Positions 1 to 8,160 of a stretch of 64,000 bases of DNA are shown here, one piece after another. A program made the position numbers and the translations under genes. Source of the stretch: UBA7398 sp964632545 (lineage in GTDB: Bacteria; Actinomycetota; Actinomycetes; Nanopelagicales; Nanopelagicaceae); NCBI GenBank assembly GCA_964632545.1, contig CAZWBQ010000002.1, positions 67,439-131,438 on the forward strand. Reading direction: 5' to 3'. Under the pieces are notes generated by a model. The model worked only from the letters and a program-made list of their open reading frames with translations. It searched no databases and was not told the DNA's origin. How positions within the stretch are numbered: position 1 is the stretch's first letter; each line of letters opens with the position of its first letter.

Positions 1-94
1 CATCGCTACGTCGTTGCATCAAGGCTTGGGATTTTGGACCCGGAATAGCGGTTACTAATTTACGAACTTGCGGAATATTTGGGCCAGTAGACAT
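1..94 (-). CDS. gabT: N-terminal fragment of a class III aminotransferase, probably 4-aminobutyrate aminotransferase
   Basis: The gene runs off the left edge, so only about 31 codons are visible. They read from an ATG at 94 and contain RKLVTAIPGPKSQALMQRR, which matches the start of actinobacterial 4-aminobutyrate aminotransferases, where an IPGPxS segment precedes the PLP-fold core. The catalytic lysine and the rest lie outside the window. It lies 20 bases beyond the end of the sugar operon on the same strand, but has its own TAGAAT element six bases before the ATG, so it is probably transcribed independently. The family would transfer the amino group of GABA to 2-oxoglutarate. The family call rests on a short stretch and could be another class III aminotransferase. 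Confidence 0.6.
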   Translation of the reverse strand, partial: MSTGPNIPQVRKLVTAIPGPKSQALMQRRSD

Positions 95-100
95 GGCTCG

Positions 101-106
101 ATTCTA
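101..106 (-). promoter_or_regulatory. -10 element, leaderless promoter of the gabT-like gene
   Basis: TAGAAT on the minus strand lies exactly six bases before the ATG at 94, and no Shine-Dalgarno sequence intervenes. This is the TAnnnT-N6-ATG arrangement typical of leaderless actinobacterial transcripts. Confidence 0.5.
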
Positions 107-114
107 GCGCGAAA

Positions 115-1023
115 TTAAGAATATTTTAGAGCGTGATTTATCGCACCGTATACGGGCAAATCCTTAAGAACTTCGGTTTTCGCGCCAGGTAATGCGTTAA
201 CTATTTCATTGTTAAAAACATCATCAAAAAGTGTAGAGCCGCAAGTATGCAATCCACCAGCTCGGACTACTTTAAATGGATCTCCATCGAATTCAAGTTG
301 TTTTGCAATCCCAATCACATCTTCTGCATGTTGTTTTGCAACGGATTTAATAATTTCAGAACTTGCCTGGTCGCCATCGTGTGCTAATTCAAAAATTAGG
401 GGAGTGCGATCTTCTTCAAAGCGCAGTCCACCGCGAGTGTGTGCTTCGAAAAATTCCATCACATCGGTAAAGCCAAAGAGCGCAGGGATCTGAATGGATA
501 GAACTGAGCGCGGCCGTTGACCATGAATTTCCATTGCAATTCGATCAAGAGCCATACCAATTACTTGACCAGCGCCACCAGCTTCGCCCATCCGCATTCC
601 CATCGTCTGAAAAGATTTGCCGTTATGTTGCCCGACAGTTTTTCCACCAGTACCCGCAATTGAAGCAATGCCATCACCATCAGGAACTCCAGCATAAAGT
701 GCTGCAAACGCATCATTAATAATAGAGACATTAGTTGTAAAACCAATTGCAGCTATTATTGGACGCATCATCTCAACATCAGATGGCCAATCAATTCCAG
801 ACATTGCAAATGTAGCCTTTGCTACTTCGCTCTTCACTGCGCCAGCCTTGGCAAGCGCTTCAGTTATTACTAAATCAAGTGCAGATTGCGTTTTTGATAA
901 ACCAACTCGCTCCCATTGCGCTGCACCGTTTCCAGCAATTGCAATAATCTTTCCGGATAAGTCGGCAACACAGGCATCGGTTTTAGTTCCGCCGGCATCA
1001 ATTCCAAGAATATATTTAGACAT
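115..1023 (-). CDS. BadF/BadG/BcrA-type ATPase, likely N-acetylglucosamine or glycoside kinase
   Basis: A 302-residue sugar-kinase-fold protein (ASKHA superfamily). It starts with a phosphate-binding loop of the form GIDAGGTKTDACVAD, followed by INDAFAALYAG, a second phosphate loop IAGTGGKTVG and a GEAGGAG segment, the order seen in eukaryotic-type N-acetylglucosamine kinase and glucosamine kinases. An in-frame TTG lies one codon upstream, but the ATG at 1023 is preferred because it overlaps the end of the upstream GH4 gene by 8 bases, which suggests translational coupling. As last gene of a sugar ABC operon it most likely phosphorylates the imported sugar or its hydrolysis product at O6. The substrate cannot be read from sequence. 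The pairing with a phospho-glycosidase suggests it may act on the intact disaccharide. Confidence 0.75.
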   Translation of the reverse strand: MSKYILGIDAGGTKTDACVADLSGKIIAIAGNGAAQWERVGLSKTQSALDLVITEALAKAGAVKSEVAKATFAMSGIDWPSDVEMMRPIIAAIGFTTNVSIINDAFAALYAGVPDGDGIASIAGTGGKTVGQHNGKSFQTMGMRMGEAGGAGQVIGMALDRIAMEIHGQRPRSVLSIQIPALFGFTDVMEFFEAHTRGGLRFEEDRTPLIFELAHDGDQASSEIIKSVAKQHAEDVIGIAKQLEFDGDPFKVVRAGGLHTCGSTLFDDVFNNEIVNALPGAKTEVLKDLPVYGAINHALKYS

Positions 1024-2299
1024 CAAAACGCCCTAACAACCCTCGGTTAACTTCTTTTAAGCGGGCCCAAACATCTTTCGCTATACCTGCTTTTGGTCCA
1101 AGCGGGTTAGAAACTAGCGCTCGAATTGCAGTTGCTTCATCACCTGACTGAGCTGCTTGGATTGTAAGAAGCTCAAAGTTTTTTACACCGTCAACCAAAA
1201 CCTTAATATCAGGCCGCATTGCACTTGATGGCAGCGCTTTTGCGCCATCTTTTGTAATGAGAGAAGGAAGTTCCATAACAACATCGTCTGGAAAATCTGG
1301 AATAGCGCCGTTATTACGGGTATTTACTACATGCACTTTTCCAGCATCAGAAGCAATATCTGCCATTAATTCGGCCGCTGAATCTGAATAGTATGCACCA
1401 CCGCGGAGCATTAACTCATCTGGTTTACTCTTTAAATTTTCATCCCCATATTTAATTAATAGATCAGCCTCAATTTTCATAACTTCAGATGCACGAGTTG
1501 CTGCAGTTTTCTGGAAATTTATCCAAGCTTGCGTTTCATAGTAGTAAAGCAGGTAATAATTCGGAATCGCTTTGATTTTATCGATAGCTTCTGGAGACCA
1601 ATAAGGTTCAGCATCTTGTCCGCCAGATTTCACGGTTAAGCCGCGAAAACCTTGAATGGCATCGGAAGATCGATCAATTCCGCTGATTTTTGCGCCTCGT
1701 ACCCAAGAAAGGTGATTTAATCCAACGTAATCCATTTCAATTTCAGTAAATGGAACTTTAAGTGTATTTGCAATTTCAGTTTTTATATTCCAAGGGACAT
1801 TACATAATCCAATGGTCTTTACTTGAGGCATATGGCGAAGCAAAGCTTCTGTGATTAATCCGGCTGGATTTGTGAAGTTAAGTAGCATTGCATTTGGAGA
1901 TTCTTCAGAAATGATCTGAGCTAGATTTAGCGCAACTGGAATTGTTCGAAGCGCTTTGGCAAAGCCCCCAACGCCCACTGTCTCTTGACCCACTAAATTA
2001 AATTCACGTCCTAGCTTCTCGTCTCGATCTCGCGCAGCTTGCGTGCCAATTCGAAATTGGCTAACCACAAAATTGGTATCACGAATTGCGTTACGTAGGT
2101 CATTGCCCCAAGTAATTGAAATTCCACCACCAGCGGCATTCGCCATACGTTCCGCAAATTTTCCAACGATCTCTAAACGTTGATGGTTGATGTCGTGAAG
2201 ATGGATATGGCTAATTGGCAATCGACCGCGACGAGTGAGTACACCGTCAATTAGTTCAGGGGTATAGGTAGATCCGCCACCGATCACTGCAAGTTTCAT
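1016..2299 (-). CDS. Glycoside hydrolase family 4, 6-phospho-beta-glycosidase type
   Basis: A 427-residue GH4 enzyme. It has an N-terminal NAD-binding Rossmann motif (KLAVIGGGSTYTPEL), a conserved NPAG segment and a GLCNVPWN segment. In GH4 the CNVP form of the metal-binding motif is characteristic of 6-phospho-beta-glucosidases and diacetylchitobiose-6-phosphate hydrolases, whereas CHE/CHS forms mark alpha-glycosidases. The family uses NAD and Mn2+ and cleaves by an oxidation-elimination mechanism in the cytoplasm. It lies between the ROK regulator and the sugar kinase in one operon. Oddly, it is fed by an ABC transporter rather than a PTS, so its 6-phosphate substrate would have to be made inside the cell, plausibly by the adjacent kinase. 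Confidence 0.88.
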   Translation of the reverse strand: MKLAVIGGGSTYTPELIDGVLTRRGRLPISHIHLHDINHQRLEIVGKFAERMANAAGGGISITWGNDLRNAIRDTNFVVSQFRIGTQAARDRDEKLGREFNLVGQETVGVGGFAKALRTIPVALNLAQIISEESPNAMLLNFTNPAGLITEALLRHMPQVKTIGLCNVPWNIKTEIANTLKVPFTEIEMDYVGLNHLSWVRGAKISGIDRSSDAIQGFRGLTVKSGGQDAEPYWSPEAIDKIKAIPNYYLLYYYETQAWINFQKTAATRASEVMKIEADLLIKYGDENLKSKPDELMLRGGAYYSDSAAELMADIASDAGKVHVVNTRNNGAIPDFPDDVVMELPSLITKDGAKALPSSAMRPDIKVLVDGVKNFELLTIQAAQSGDEATAIRALVSNPLGPKAGIAKDVWARLKEVNRGLLGRFDV

Positions 2300-2318
2300 A
2301 AGTTGATTTCGCTATTAG

Positions 2319-3539
2319 CTATCTAGCAATTTCAAGAAGTTTTGTTGGGGTGTAATTCCCAGCCATTCGTTCTTCGAAAACCAAATCGCAGGCTAAATCA
2401 GTTGCAATATCAATCGCACCAATTAATACTGCGCTATCGCCAAGTTTCGAAACTTCAATTTTCGGTGGAAATGGCAGGATTTTCGCCATGATCGAAATGA
2501 TTGGGTCGAGGAGTACATCGGCTTGTCGACCAATTCCGCCAGAGAGAATTACAACTTCGACATCAACAACGGAAGCGATCCCAGCAATGTATAGGGCGAT
2601 TCGCGCAGCTTCTTCATTCACAACGGCTAGACCAAGTGAATCTCCCATGCGCGCTGCTTCCATGATCTTTTCATTTGAATAAGGCGTTTTCAACGATGTG
2701 CTTCGGTATTTGCTAGCAAGATTTTTGGCTAATTCTGGAAGTAGATCAGCTGACGGGTTAGTTGCAGTTTTATGGGTATCAAATGGATCTCCAAATGGAA
2801 TATAGAAGATTTCACCAGCCGCACCGCGATGGCCACGATGTAATTTTCCATTAAGCACTAGACCAGAACCAATACCGGAACCGATAGAAAGTACAGCAAA
2901 ATTCTCTTTGCCATTTCCAAACCCATGTCCTTGTTCAGCAATTGTTACCAAATTTATATCGTTTTCGACCAGCGGGGTAATTTTGAATTGCGCCTGAATT
3001 AATTTTCCTAAATTTACGCCATCTAAACTATCGATTGTTCCAGCAATCGCAACTTTGCCGCTCTTTTGATCGATTACTCCCGGTGTTCCAACCACAATTG
3101 ACGCCACATCTTTTATTGAATGTTTAGAAGTTTTTAATACTTGGTCAACTCCAGTTTTAATAGTTTCGAGAATTTCAGATAGTGATAGTTTTTTTACTGC
3201 AAAGCTTTCCTGACTAAGGGTTTTCCCAGTTAAATCTCCAAGTGCAACTCGAATAAACTTTGCACCAATATCAATACCTAGCCCAAGTTTTACATCGCTA
3301 ACCGCTTCAAAAACAGACTTGGCACGTTTTGAATCGCTTTCGCCTGGAAAATATTCCTGTACTAATCCAGATTGGGTGAGTGATTTGAGCACTAATGAAG
3401 TTGTTGGGCGAGAGAGACCGTTTATGCGAGCTATTTCGGCGGCATGTAGCGCGCCGCTTTCACGTAACCCATCTAGAACTCGACGCTCGTTTATTGCACG
3501 CAACATCGAAGGGATTGCAGGTGATTTACTTTTTTTCAT
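2319..3539 (-). CDS. ROK-family transcriptional regulator
   Basis: A 406-residue repressor-type ROK protein (NagC/XylR/Mlc family). An N-terminal winged helix-turn-helix (about residues 15-70, with ALHAAEIARINGLSRPTTS) precedes a sugar-kinase-fold domain beginning at DIGAKFIRVALGDLTGK and ending with LSGGIGRQADVL. The canonical zinc motif CxCGxxGCxE that normally follows the GAAGEIG segment is absent: after GAAGEIFYIPFG there is no cysteine cluster. Start and stop overlap the neighbouring permease gene by one base (TAATG). It probably represses this operon by binding the paired TTAGG-nn-ACCT sites upstream of the binding-protein gene, with the imported sugar or its phosphate as inducer. That control role is inference from position. 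Confidence 0.85.
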   Translation of the reverse strand: MKKSKSPAIPSMLRAINERRVLDGLRESGALHAAEIARINGLSRPTTSLVLKSLTQSGLVQEYFPGESDSKRAKSVFEAVSDVKLGLGIDIGAKFIRVALGDLTGKTLSQESFAVKKLSLSEILETIKTGVDQVLKTSKHSIKDVASIVVGTPGVIDQKSGKVAIAGTIDSLDGVNLGKLIQAQFKITPLVENDINLVTIAEQGHGFGNGKENFAVLSIGSGIGSGLVLNGKLHRGHRGAAGEIFYIPFGDPFDTHKTATNPSADLLPELAKNLASKYRSTSLKTPYSNEKIMEAARMGDSLGLAVVNEEAARIALYIAGIASVVDVEVVILSGGIGRQADVLLDPIISIMAKILPFPPKIEVSKLGDSAVLIGAIDIATDLACDLVFEERMAGNYTPTKLLEIAR

Positions 3540-4432
3540 TATCCCTTTACTCCAGTAAGAGTTACGCCTTCGATAAATACTTTTTGCGAGAAGAAGAAAA
3601 TAATAATAACTGGCATCATGAAGAGCGCCGATGCAGTCATCAACATATTTCGATCTACATGGTGCAGGCCTTGGAATTGCGTTAACCCAATACCTAGCGT
3701 CCAGAGATCTTGATTCTCAACGAGATAGAGGAGTGGTCCAAAGAAGTCATTCCATGCTCCGAGGAATGCAAAAAGAGCGATTGCCATAATCGCTGGCTTA
3801 GCCAAGGGAATAACTACGCGCATCATAAGTTGTAGTTCGCTACAGCCATCAATTCGCGCAGCATCTGAAATTTCATCAGGGATTGTGGCGAAGAATTGGC
3901 GTAGTAAGAAAATGGAAAATGCCCCAGCAAAGAAAGCTGGAACGATTAACGGAAGAAATCCTGGGATCCAATGTAGTTTTGCGAAAATTACATAAACCGG
4001 AATCATTGTCACTTGACCAGGCAACATCATGGTAGAAAGAATGATGATGAAAGTCGTGCTTCGACCTTTCCATTGCAAACGCGAAAGCACATAGGCAGGT
4101 GGCACGCTAGAAACAACTGTGCCAATCATGGTTAAGGTTGAAACAAAGAGCGTATTCATAGTCCAGTGCAAAAACGGAACTGCTTGAAAAACTTCCACAT
4201 AGTTATGCCAGATAAATGGATGTGGCCAAAGCGCTCTAAGTGAAGCTTGACGGTAACTCATTAATGAGATCACAACTATTAAATAGAACGGCATCAGGAA
4301 TATTGCAGAGAGCGCAATCAAAGTTGAATGGTTTGCTACTTCAAATAAAAACTTACGGCGGCGATGACGCATCCTTGCTTGGCGTGATTGTTTTGCTTGA
4401 GCCGCTTCACGTTCTAGACTGATAGTGGTCAT
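3539..4432 (-). CDS. ABC sugar transporter permease, MalG type
   Basis: A 297-residue inner-membrane permease with about six hydrophobic segments and the cytoplasmic EAA loop (DAARIDGCSELQLM followed by IPLAKPAI) that contacts the ATPase. The N-terminus is basic and cytoplasmic. It overlaps the MalF-type gene by four bases (ATGA) and the ROK gene by one base. No ATP-binding subunit lies in the operon, so a shared MsmK/MalK-type ATPase elsewhere in the genome is expected, as is common for CUT1 sugar transporters. Confidence 0.9.
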   Translation of the reverse strand: MTTISLEREAAQAKQSRQARMRHRRRKFLFEVANHSTLIALSAIFLMPFYLIVVISLMSYRQASLRALWPHPFIWHNYVEVFQAVPFLHWTMNTLFVSTLTMIGTVVSSVPPAYVLSRLQWKGRSTTFIIILSTMMLPGQVTMIPVYVIFAKLHWIPGFLPLIVPAFFAGAFSIFLLRQFFATIPDEISDAARIDGCSELQLMMRVVIPLAKPAIMAIALFAFLGAWNDFFGPLLYLVENQDLWTLGIGLTQFQGLHHVDRNMLMTASALFMMPVIIIFFFSQKVFIEGVTLTGVKG

Positions 4433-5400
4433 TTAAATAAAGTTCCGTTGGGATAATGAACCCATCGCTTTTGGGTGCGCAGCATGATCAAAGTGCAGAT
4501 TAATGTTATGACTAGTAAAACCCATGCCAGGGCAGAGGCATAACCCATTTCGTAAGCACGGAAAGCTTCGAAGTAAATGTGGGTCGCATAGAAGTACATT
4601 GAATTCGAATAATCATTAACTTGCCCAGCAGCGACATAAGCCTGAGTGAAGTATTGCAAACTCCCAATGATGCCCGTGACTGAAGAGAAGAAGATCACGG
4701 GCGTCATTAGTGGCAGTGTTACATAGCGAAACTGTTGCCATGCGTTAGCACCCTCGAGGGCAGCAGCTTCGTAAAGTGATTTAGGGACATCAAGCAGACC
4801 GGCCAAATAAATAATCATGGTGTCGCCAATTCCCCAAAGACCCAGAATTATTAATGCCCATTTGGACCATCGAGGATCGATGAACCACATTGGCGGATCT
4901 TTAATGCCGAGCGCTTCTAAGAACTTATTAATCGGTCCAACTGCTGGATTAAAAATATAAGTGAATGACATAGTTGCAGCAACGGTAGGGACCATTGCGG
5001 GAATAAAGAAAAGTGTCCGATAGATATTGCTGCCATGCTTTGGTTTGGTAAGAATCCATGCAGTAAAAAGAGCGAAGGCAATCCGAAGCGGAATGCTTAT
5101 CGCAGAGATCCAAAAAGTATTTCCCATTGCTTTCCAAAAATCTGGATCTTGCTTAAACATTCGGTAGTAATTATCAAATCCAACCCACTTTGGCGTTTCT
5201 ACGATATTAAATTTTGTAAAAGATTGATAAAAACTAGTAACCATCGGATACGCCGTAAAAAAGAGAAAACCTAGAACCCATGGTGACATGCAAATTGCAA
5301 TAAAGACCCAGGGAGTTTTTAACTTTCTATTTTGTGGGACAGTAGAACCCGCCCCTCGCTTGCGCGAAGGGGCGAGTTTGGTTACTGCCGATAGTTGCAT
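4429..5400 (-). CDS. ABC sugar transporter permease, MalF type
   Basis: A 323-residue permease with a first transmembrane segment near residues 30-50 (AICMSPWVLGFLFFTAYPMV), several more membrane spans and the conserved EAA loop (YEAAALEGANAWQQFRYVTLP). It pairs with the downstream MalG-type permease to form the CUT1 translocation channel for the sugar delivered by the binding protein. It starts 11 bases after the binding-protein gene, inside the same operon. Confidence 0.9.
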   Translation of the reverse strand: MQLSAVTKLAPSRKRGAGSTVPQNRKLKTPWVFIAICMSPWVLGFLFFTAYPMVTSFYQSFTKFNIVETPKWVGFDNYYRMFKQDPDFWKAMGNTFWISAISIPLRIAFALFTAWILTKPKHGSNIYRTLFFIPAMVPTVAATMSFTYIFNPAVGPINKFLEALGIKDPPMWFIDPRWSKWALIILGLWGIGDTMIIYLAGLLDVPKSLYEAAALEGANAWQQFRYVTLPLMTPVIFFSSVTGIIGSLQYFTQAYVAAGQVNDYSNSMYFYATHIYFEAFRAYEMGYASALAWVLLVITLICTLIMLRTQKRWVHYPNGTLFK

Positions 5401-5411
5401 GTATTTAGGGC

Positions 5412-6779
5412 TTAGTTATTTCTCGCAAGAATTCCAGCTAACTTCGTAGAAGCTGCAGCTAGACCTTCTTTGAGATTAGTAGTTGAACCAGCTTGCCATG
5501 CAGACATGAAGTCATAGATAACTGCGTCATCTAAATGTTCACCAGCATTTGGGAGCAAGTGGTAACCGGAGTTTGCATTTGAAGCGATGTCATAGAAAGT
5601 CTGGTAAACCGCAGGGAATGTAATTTTTCCAGAAGCTAACGATGATTTAAGAACCGGTACTGAACCATTTGCATTTGCGTAATCGGTAGCAAGAGTTTCA
5701 TCAGTAGCCAGAGCCTTCATTACGATCCAAGCATCAGCAACGTTTTTTGAACCCTTTGAGATACCCATTAATTGACCGCCAATTACGCCGCCGCCGTAAA
5801 CTTTTGAAACAGCTGCGTCGACTGGAAATGGAGCAGTTCCGAAGTTAACCGCAGGCTTTGTGCATGGGTTTAGCGCCCAGCCATCTGGATCGCAGAACAT
5901 TGGTGCCATCCAGTCCGCATCAAGTTTCATTGCAACGCGACCAGTGATGAAGTCATGTCCAGCGCCCCATTCATCGCCGCGTGCGGCAACGAACTTAGTA
6001 AGTGCAGTGCTGCCTTTTTTAAAATCTCCGCCGCCATAAACTTTAGCGATGAAATCATGTTGCCATTGGAAAGCTTTCGCCCACTTGGCATCTGATGAAA
6101 AACCAGGTGACTTATCTGCGTTATACCAACGAGCATTGAACATGTATCCAAGCCACATCGCATCCATTTCGAAACCGTAATACCCAGCCCAAGGAACGAA
6201 TCCAGCAGTCTTGATGTTTCCAGAGCTATCGAAGGTAGTGAGTTTCTGCGAATAATTAAGTAAGTCAGCTGTTGTTTTTGGTGCAGTTTTAAATCCAGCT
6301 TTAGCTAATAAATCTTTGTTGTAATAAAAGCCGAAAGATTCAGTAGCAATCGAAGGCAAAGCGCAACGGGTGTGGCCTGAGATTGAATACTTAACGGAGG
6401 CAGGGGTAAATACTTGGTCGATTTTCAAACCATTACGACCTGCAACTAATGTGCTTAAGTTTTGCCAAGCGCCGGTTCCACAGAACCAACCTAAATTTCC
6501 AGCACCACTTGAAACTGAGATATCGGGACCAGTTCCGGAATTGATTGCAGCAAGCGATTTAGCCATATCGACATCGCCGACTGACTTAATAGTTAGACCA
6601 GGGTTTGCCTTTTCAATTCGGGCAATTGAAGCGTTCCATTTTGCAAGGTTGTCGCCGCTATACGGAGACCAAACCGTTACGGTTCGAGTTGCTGCATTGG
6701 CAGAAACCCCAGAACCGACGATTGCTCCGCTGACAAGTGCAATCGCACCGAGCGAAGCGATTAATCTTTTTAGTTTCAT
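5412..6779 (-). CDS. Extracellular solute-binding protein, family 1 (sugar)
   Basis: A 455-residue binding protein of the CUT1 class. It has an N-terminal signal peptide (KLKRLIASLGAIALVSGAIV, then an ANA cleavage site near residue 30) and begins the mature domain with TVTVWSPYSGDNLAKW, typical of family 1 solute-binding proteins. The ATG is preceded by a good ribosome site (AGGGG). It is the first gene of the operon and would deliver the substrate to the two permeases. There is no lipobox cysteine, which is unusual because Gram-positive binding proteins are normally lipid-anchored; here the protein may be held by the cell wall, be released, or use another anchor. The sugar is not identifiable from sequence. 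Confidence 0.9.
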   Translation of the reverse strand: MKLKRLIASLGAIALVSGAIVGSGVSANAATRTVTVWSPYSGDNLAKWNASIARIEKANPGLTIKSVGDVDMAKSLAAINSGTGPDISVSSGAGNLGWFCGTGAWQNLSTLVAGRNGLKIDQVFTPASVKYSISGHTRCALPSIATESFGFYYNKDLLAKAGFKTAPKTTADLLNYSQKLTTFDSSGNIKTAGFVPWAGYYGFEMDAMWLGYMFNARWYNADKSPGFSSDAKWAKAFQWQHDFIAKVYGGGDFKKGSTALTKFVAARGDEWGAGHDFITGRVAMKLDADWMAPMFCDPDGWALNPCTKPAVNFGTAPFPVDAAVSKVYGGGVIGGQLMGISKGSKNVADAWIVMKALATDETLATDYANANGSVPVLKSSLASGKITFPAVYQTFYDIASNANSGYHLLPNAGEHLDDAVIYDFMSAWQAGSTTNLKEGLAAASTKLAGILARNN

Positions 6780-6828
6780 TTAACTTCCCCTATCGAGTAA
6801 CTTCGGCAGTCACAGCGAGCCCATCTCA

Positions 6829-6846
6829 TTGTGTTAGGAAACCTAC
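6829..6846. promoter_or_regulatory. Operator copy 1, candidate ROK-repressor site
   Basis: TTGTGTTAGG-aa-ACCTAC, an imperfect inverted repeat (TAGG/CCTA). A second copy of the same unit begins 22 bases further on, about two helical turns away. This copy lies downstream of the predicted transcription start of the sugar operon. Confidence 0.5.
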
Positions 6847-6850
6847 CGCT

Positions 6851-6869
6851 TTGTGTTAGGTTACCTTAC
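6851..6869. promoter_or_regulatory. Operator copy 2, overlapping the -10 of the sugar operon
   Basis: TTGTGTTAGG-tt-ACCTTAC, the second copy of the direct repeat, again with an inverted core (TTAGG/CCTTA). It covers the predicted -10 hexamer of the minus-strand promoter, as expected for a repressor site. Assignment to the ROK protein is inferred from location. Confidence 0.5.
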
Positions 6870-6890
6870 AGCAGTAGCCCGAACGGTCAA
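6863..6890 (-). promoter_or_regulatory. Promoter of the sugar ABC/GH4 operon
   Basis: On the minus strand TTGACC (6885-6890) and TAAGGT (6863-6868) are separated by 16 bases, a good housekeeping-sigma promoter. Transcription would start near 6856 and leave a leader of roughly 75 bases before the binding-protein ATG. The -35 overlaps the ribosome site of the divergent lipoprotein gene. Confidence 0.55.
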
Positions 6891-6900
6891 GGGGTCGGCA

Positions 6901-7851
6901 ATGAAGATTTTTCGTGTCAGAGCGTTGGCTACTTTCGCAGTTGCCTTGTTGGCGCTGACCAGCTGCGGCGTGGGCGAGCCCAAGTTCGAAGGCGTTCTGG
7001 TTTTCCATTCTTATACCGATTACAACGCATGGGACTCGCAATTAAAGTTACTTGACTTAAAAACTGGAAAGTTAGTAATCCTTAGCGATAAGTGGAACGT
7101 CATCCACGCTATGAACGGACATTTTTCACCCGATGGTCAACATCTAACATTTATGGGCTCGGCCAAAGGTTTAACTGAACCGGATTGGGATGTTTTTGTT
7201 TCAAATTGGGATGGAAAAAATTGGGCGGAACCAGTAAATCTAACTGGACCAAATGGGAAGCGTGACGAAGATCCAAAGTTCAATCCAAATAACAAAACAA
7301 TTGTATACAAAGAAGACGGTGTACTGGCCACAATTAATATTGATCGTACAAATTTAATCTACTTAACAGCTGGTGCAGCTGAATCTTCTATGCCATATTT
7401 TGCGCCAAACGGAAAAGATATACTTTTTGAACGTAATGGCAAAATTTTATTATTAAAAAATGGAAAGACATCGGTACTATCTGGAAGTTCTGATCTGAAA
7501 ACCTATTATCCAATTGGAGTAGATAATAAAAGATTTCTATTTACTCAGATTCAAGAAAATAGACATGACCGAATTGTTTGGGGCTTTTATGACGGTACAG
7601 AACCAATGCCGCTCTTTTTTGATTCCGAAGCATTCGATACATCAGATGCTTTCCCATATAAAGATGGTACGGAATATATGTTCACGGTATCAGGAGATTT
7701 TAACGTTCCGCTAGGAGGTTACAACTTGATGTTAGTTGATTTCAAGAAAAAAACTTCAAAGAATATTGATGATTACTTTGGCAAAATTAATACAGATTTA
7801 CAAGAGTTGGGTCCAGCTTGGTCAGGAACTGCACACTTTCCGAAAAACTGA
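6901..7851 (+). CDS. Lipoprotein with TolB/PD40-like beta-propeller
   Basis: A 316-residue secreted protein. The start at 6901 is chosen because AAGGGG lies seven bases upstream and because it gives a clean lipoprotein signal peptide ending in the lipobox LTSC (Cys near residue 21). The mature part holds repeated WD40/PD40-type motifs, for example FSPDGQHLTFMG, PKFNPNNKTIVYK and PYFAPNGKDILFERNGK, which resemble TolB and DPP-IV propeller blades. No catalytic residues are recognised. It is divergent from the sugar operon and shares its short control region, so it could be co-regulated and take part in surface carbohydrate handling, but the function is unknown. Confidence 0.75.
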   Translation: MKIFRVRALATFAVALLALTSCGVGEPKFEGVLVFHSYTDYNAWDSQLKLLDLKTGKLVILSDKWNVIHAMNGHFSPDGQHLTFMGSAKGLTEPDWDVFVSNWDGKNWAEPVNLTGPNGKRDEDPKFNPNNKTIVYKEDGVLATINIDRTNLIYLTAGAAESSMPYFAPNGKDILFERNGKILLLKNGKTSVLSGSSDLKTYYPIGVDNKRFLFTQIQENRHDRIVWGFYDGTEPMPLFFDSEAFDTSDAFPYKDGTEYMFTVSGDFNVPLGGYNLMLVDFKKKTSKNIDDYFGKINTDLQELGPAWSGTAHFPKN

Positions 7852-7860
7852 TCAAAAGCG

Positions 7861-8160
7861 CTAATTATCAATCTCGTCCTCGTCATTAATCGTGTATGGC
7901 AGATTAGGTTTTGGCAGTCTCGGAACATCACCTTTACGTAATCGCTTCCATAAATAGATACAAACTACGCCGAAAAATGGCCATTCAAATGTGTAAACCC
8001 AGGCTCGCCAATTCCCGGAATGCGCCCGTGAAAATTCAAACCAACCTGCCCAGATACAAAACGGTAAAGCAATACCTAGAGTTATATCAAGTAGCAATTT
8101 CTGTTTTTTAGTAACTGGTTTTGGTTCAATATCTTCATGAATCCATTCTGGCTCGCTCAT
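7861..8160 (-). CDS. Small two-span membrane protein next to CtaG
   Basis: A 99-residue protein with two predicted membrane segments (about 27-44 and 58-71) separated by a short loop SRAHSGNWRAWVYTFEWPFF, and an acidic C-terminus. I have a weak recollection of small actinobacterial membrane proteins sharing the GNxRxWxYxxEWPxF signature, but I cannot assign a function. It overlaps ctaG by four bases (ATGA), so it is translated with it and may assist oxidase assembly or stability. Confidence 0.7.
   Translation of the reverse strand: MSEPEWIHEDIEPKPVTKKQKLLLDITLGIALPFCIWAGWFEFSRAHSGNWRAWVYTFEWPFFGVVCIYLWKRLRKGDVPRLPKPNLPYTINDEDEIDN

Noticed and set aside
5035..5274. Plus-strand frame within the MalF-type permease gene
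   Set aside because: It is antisense to a clear permease gene, has biased composition and no start signal.
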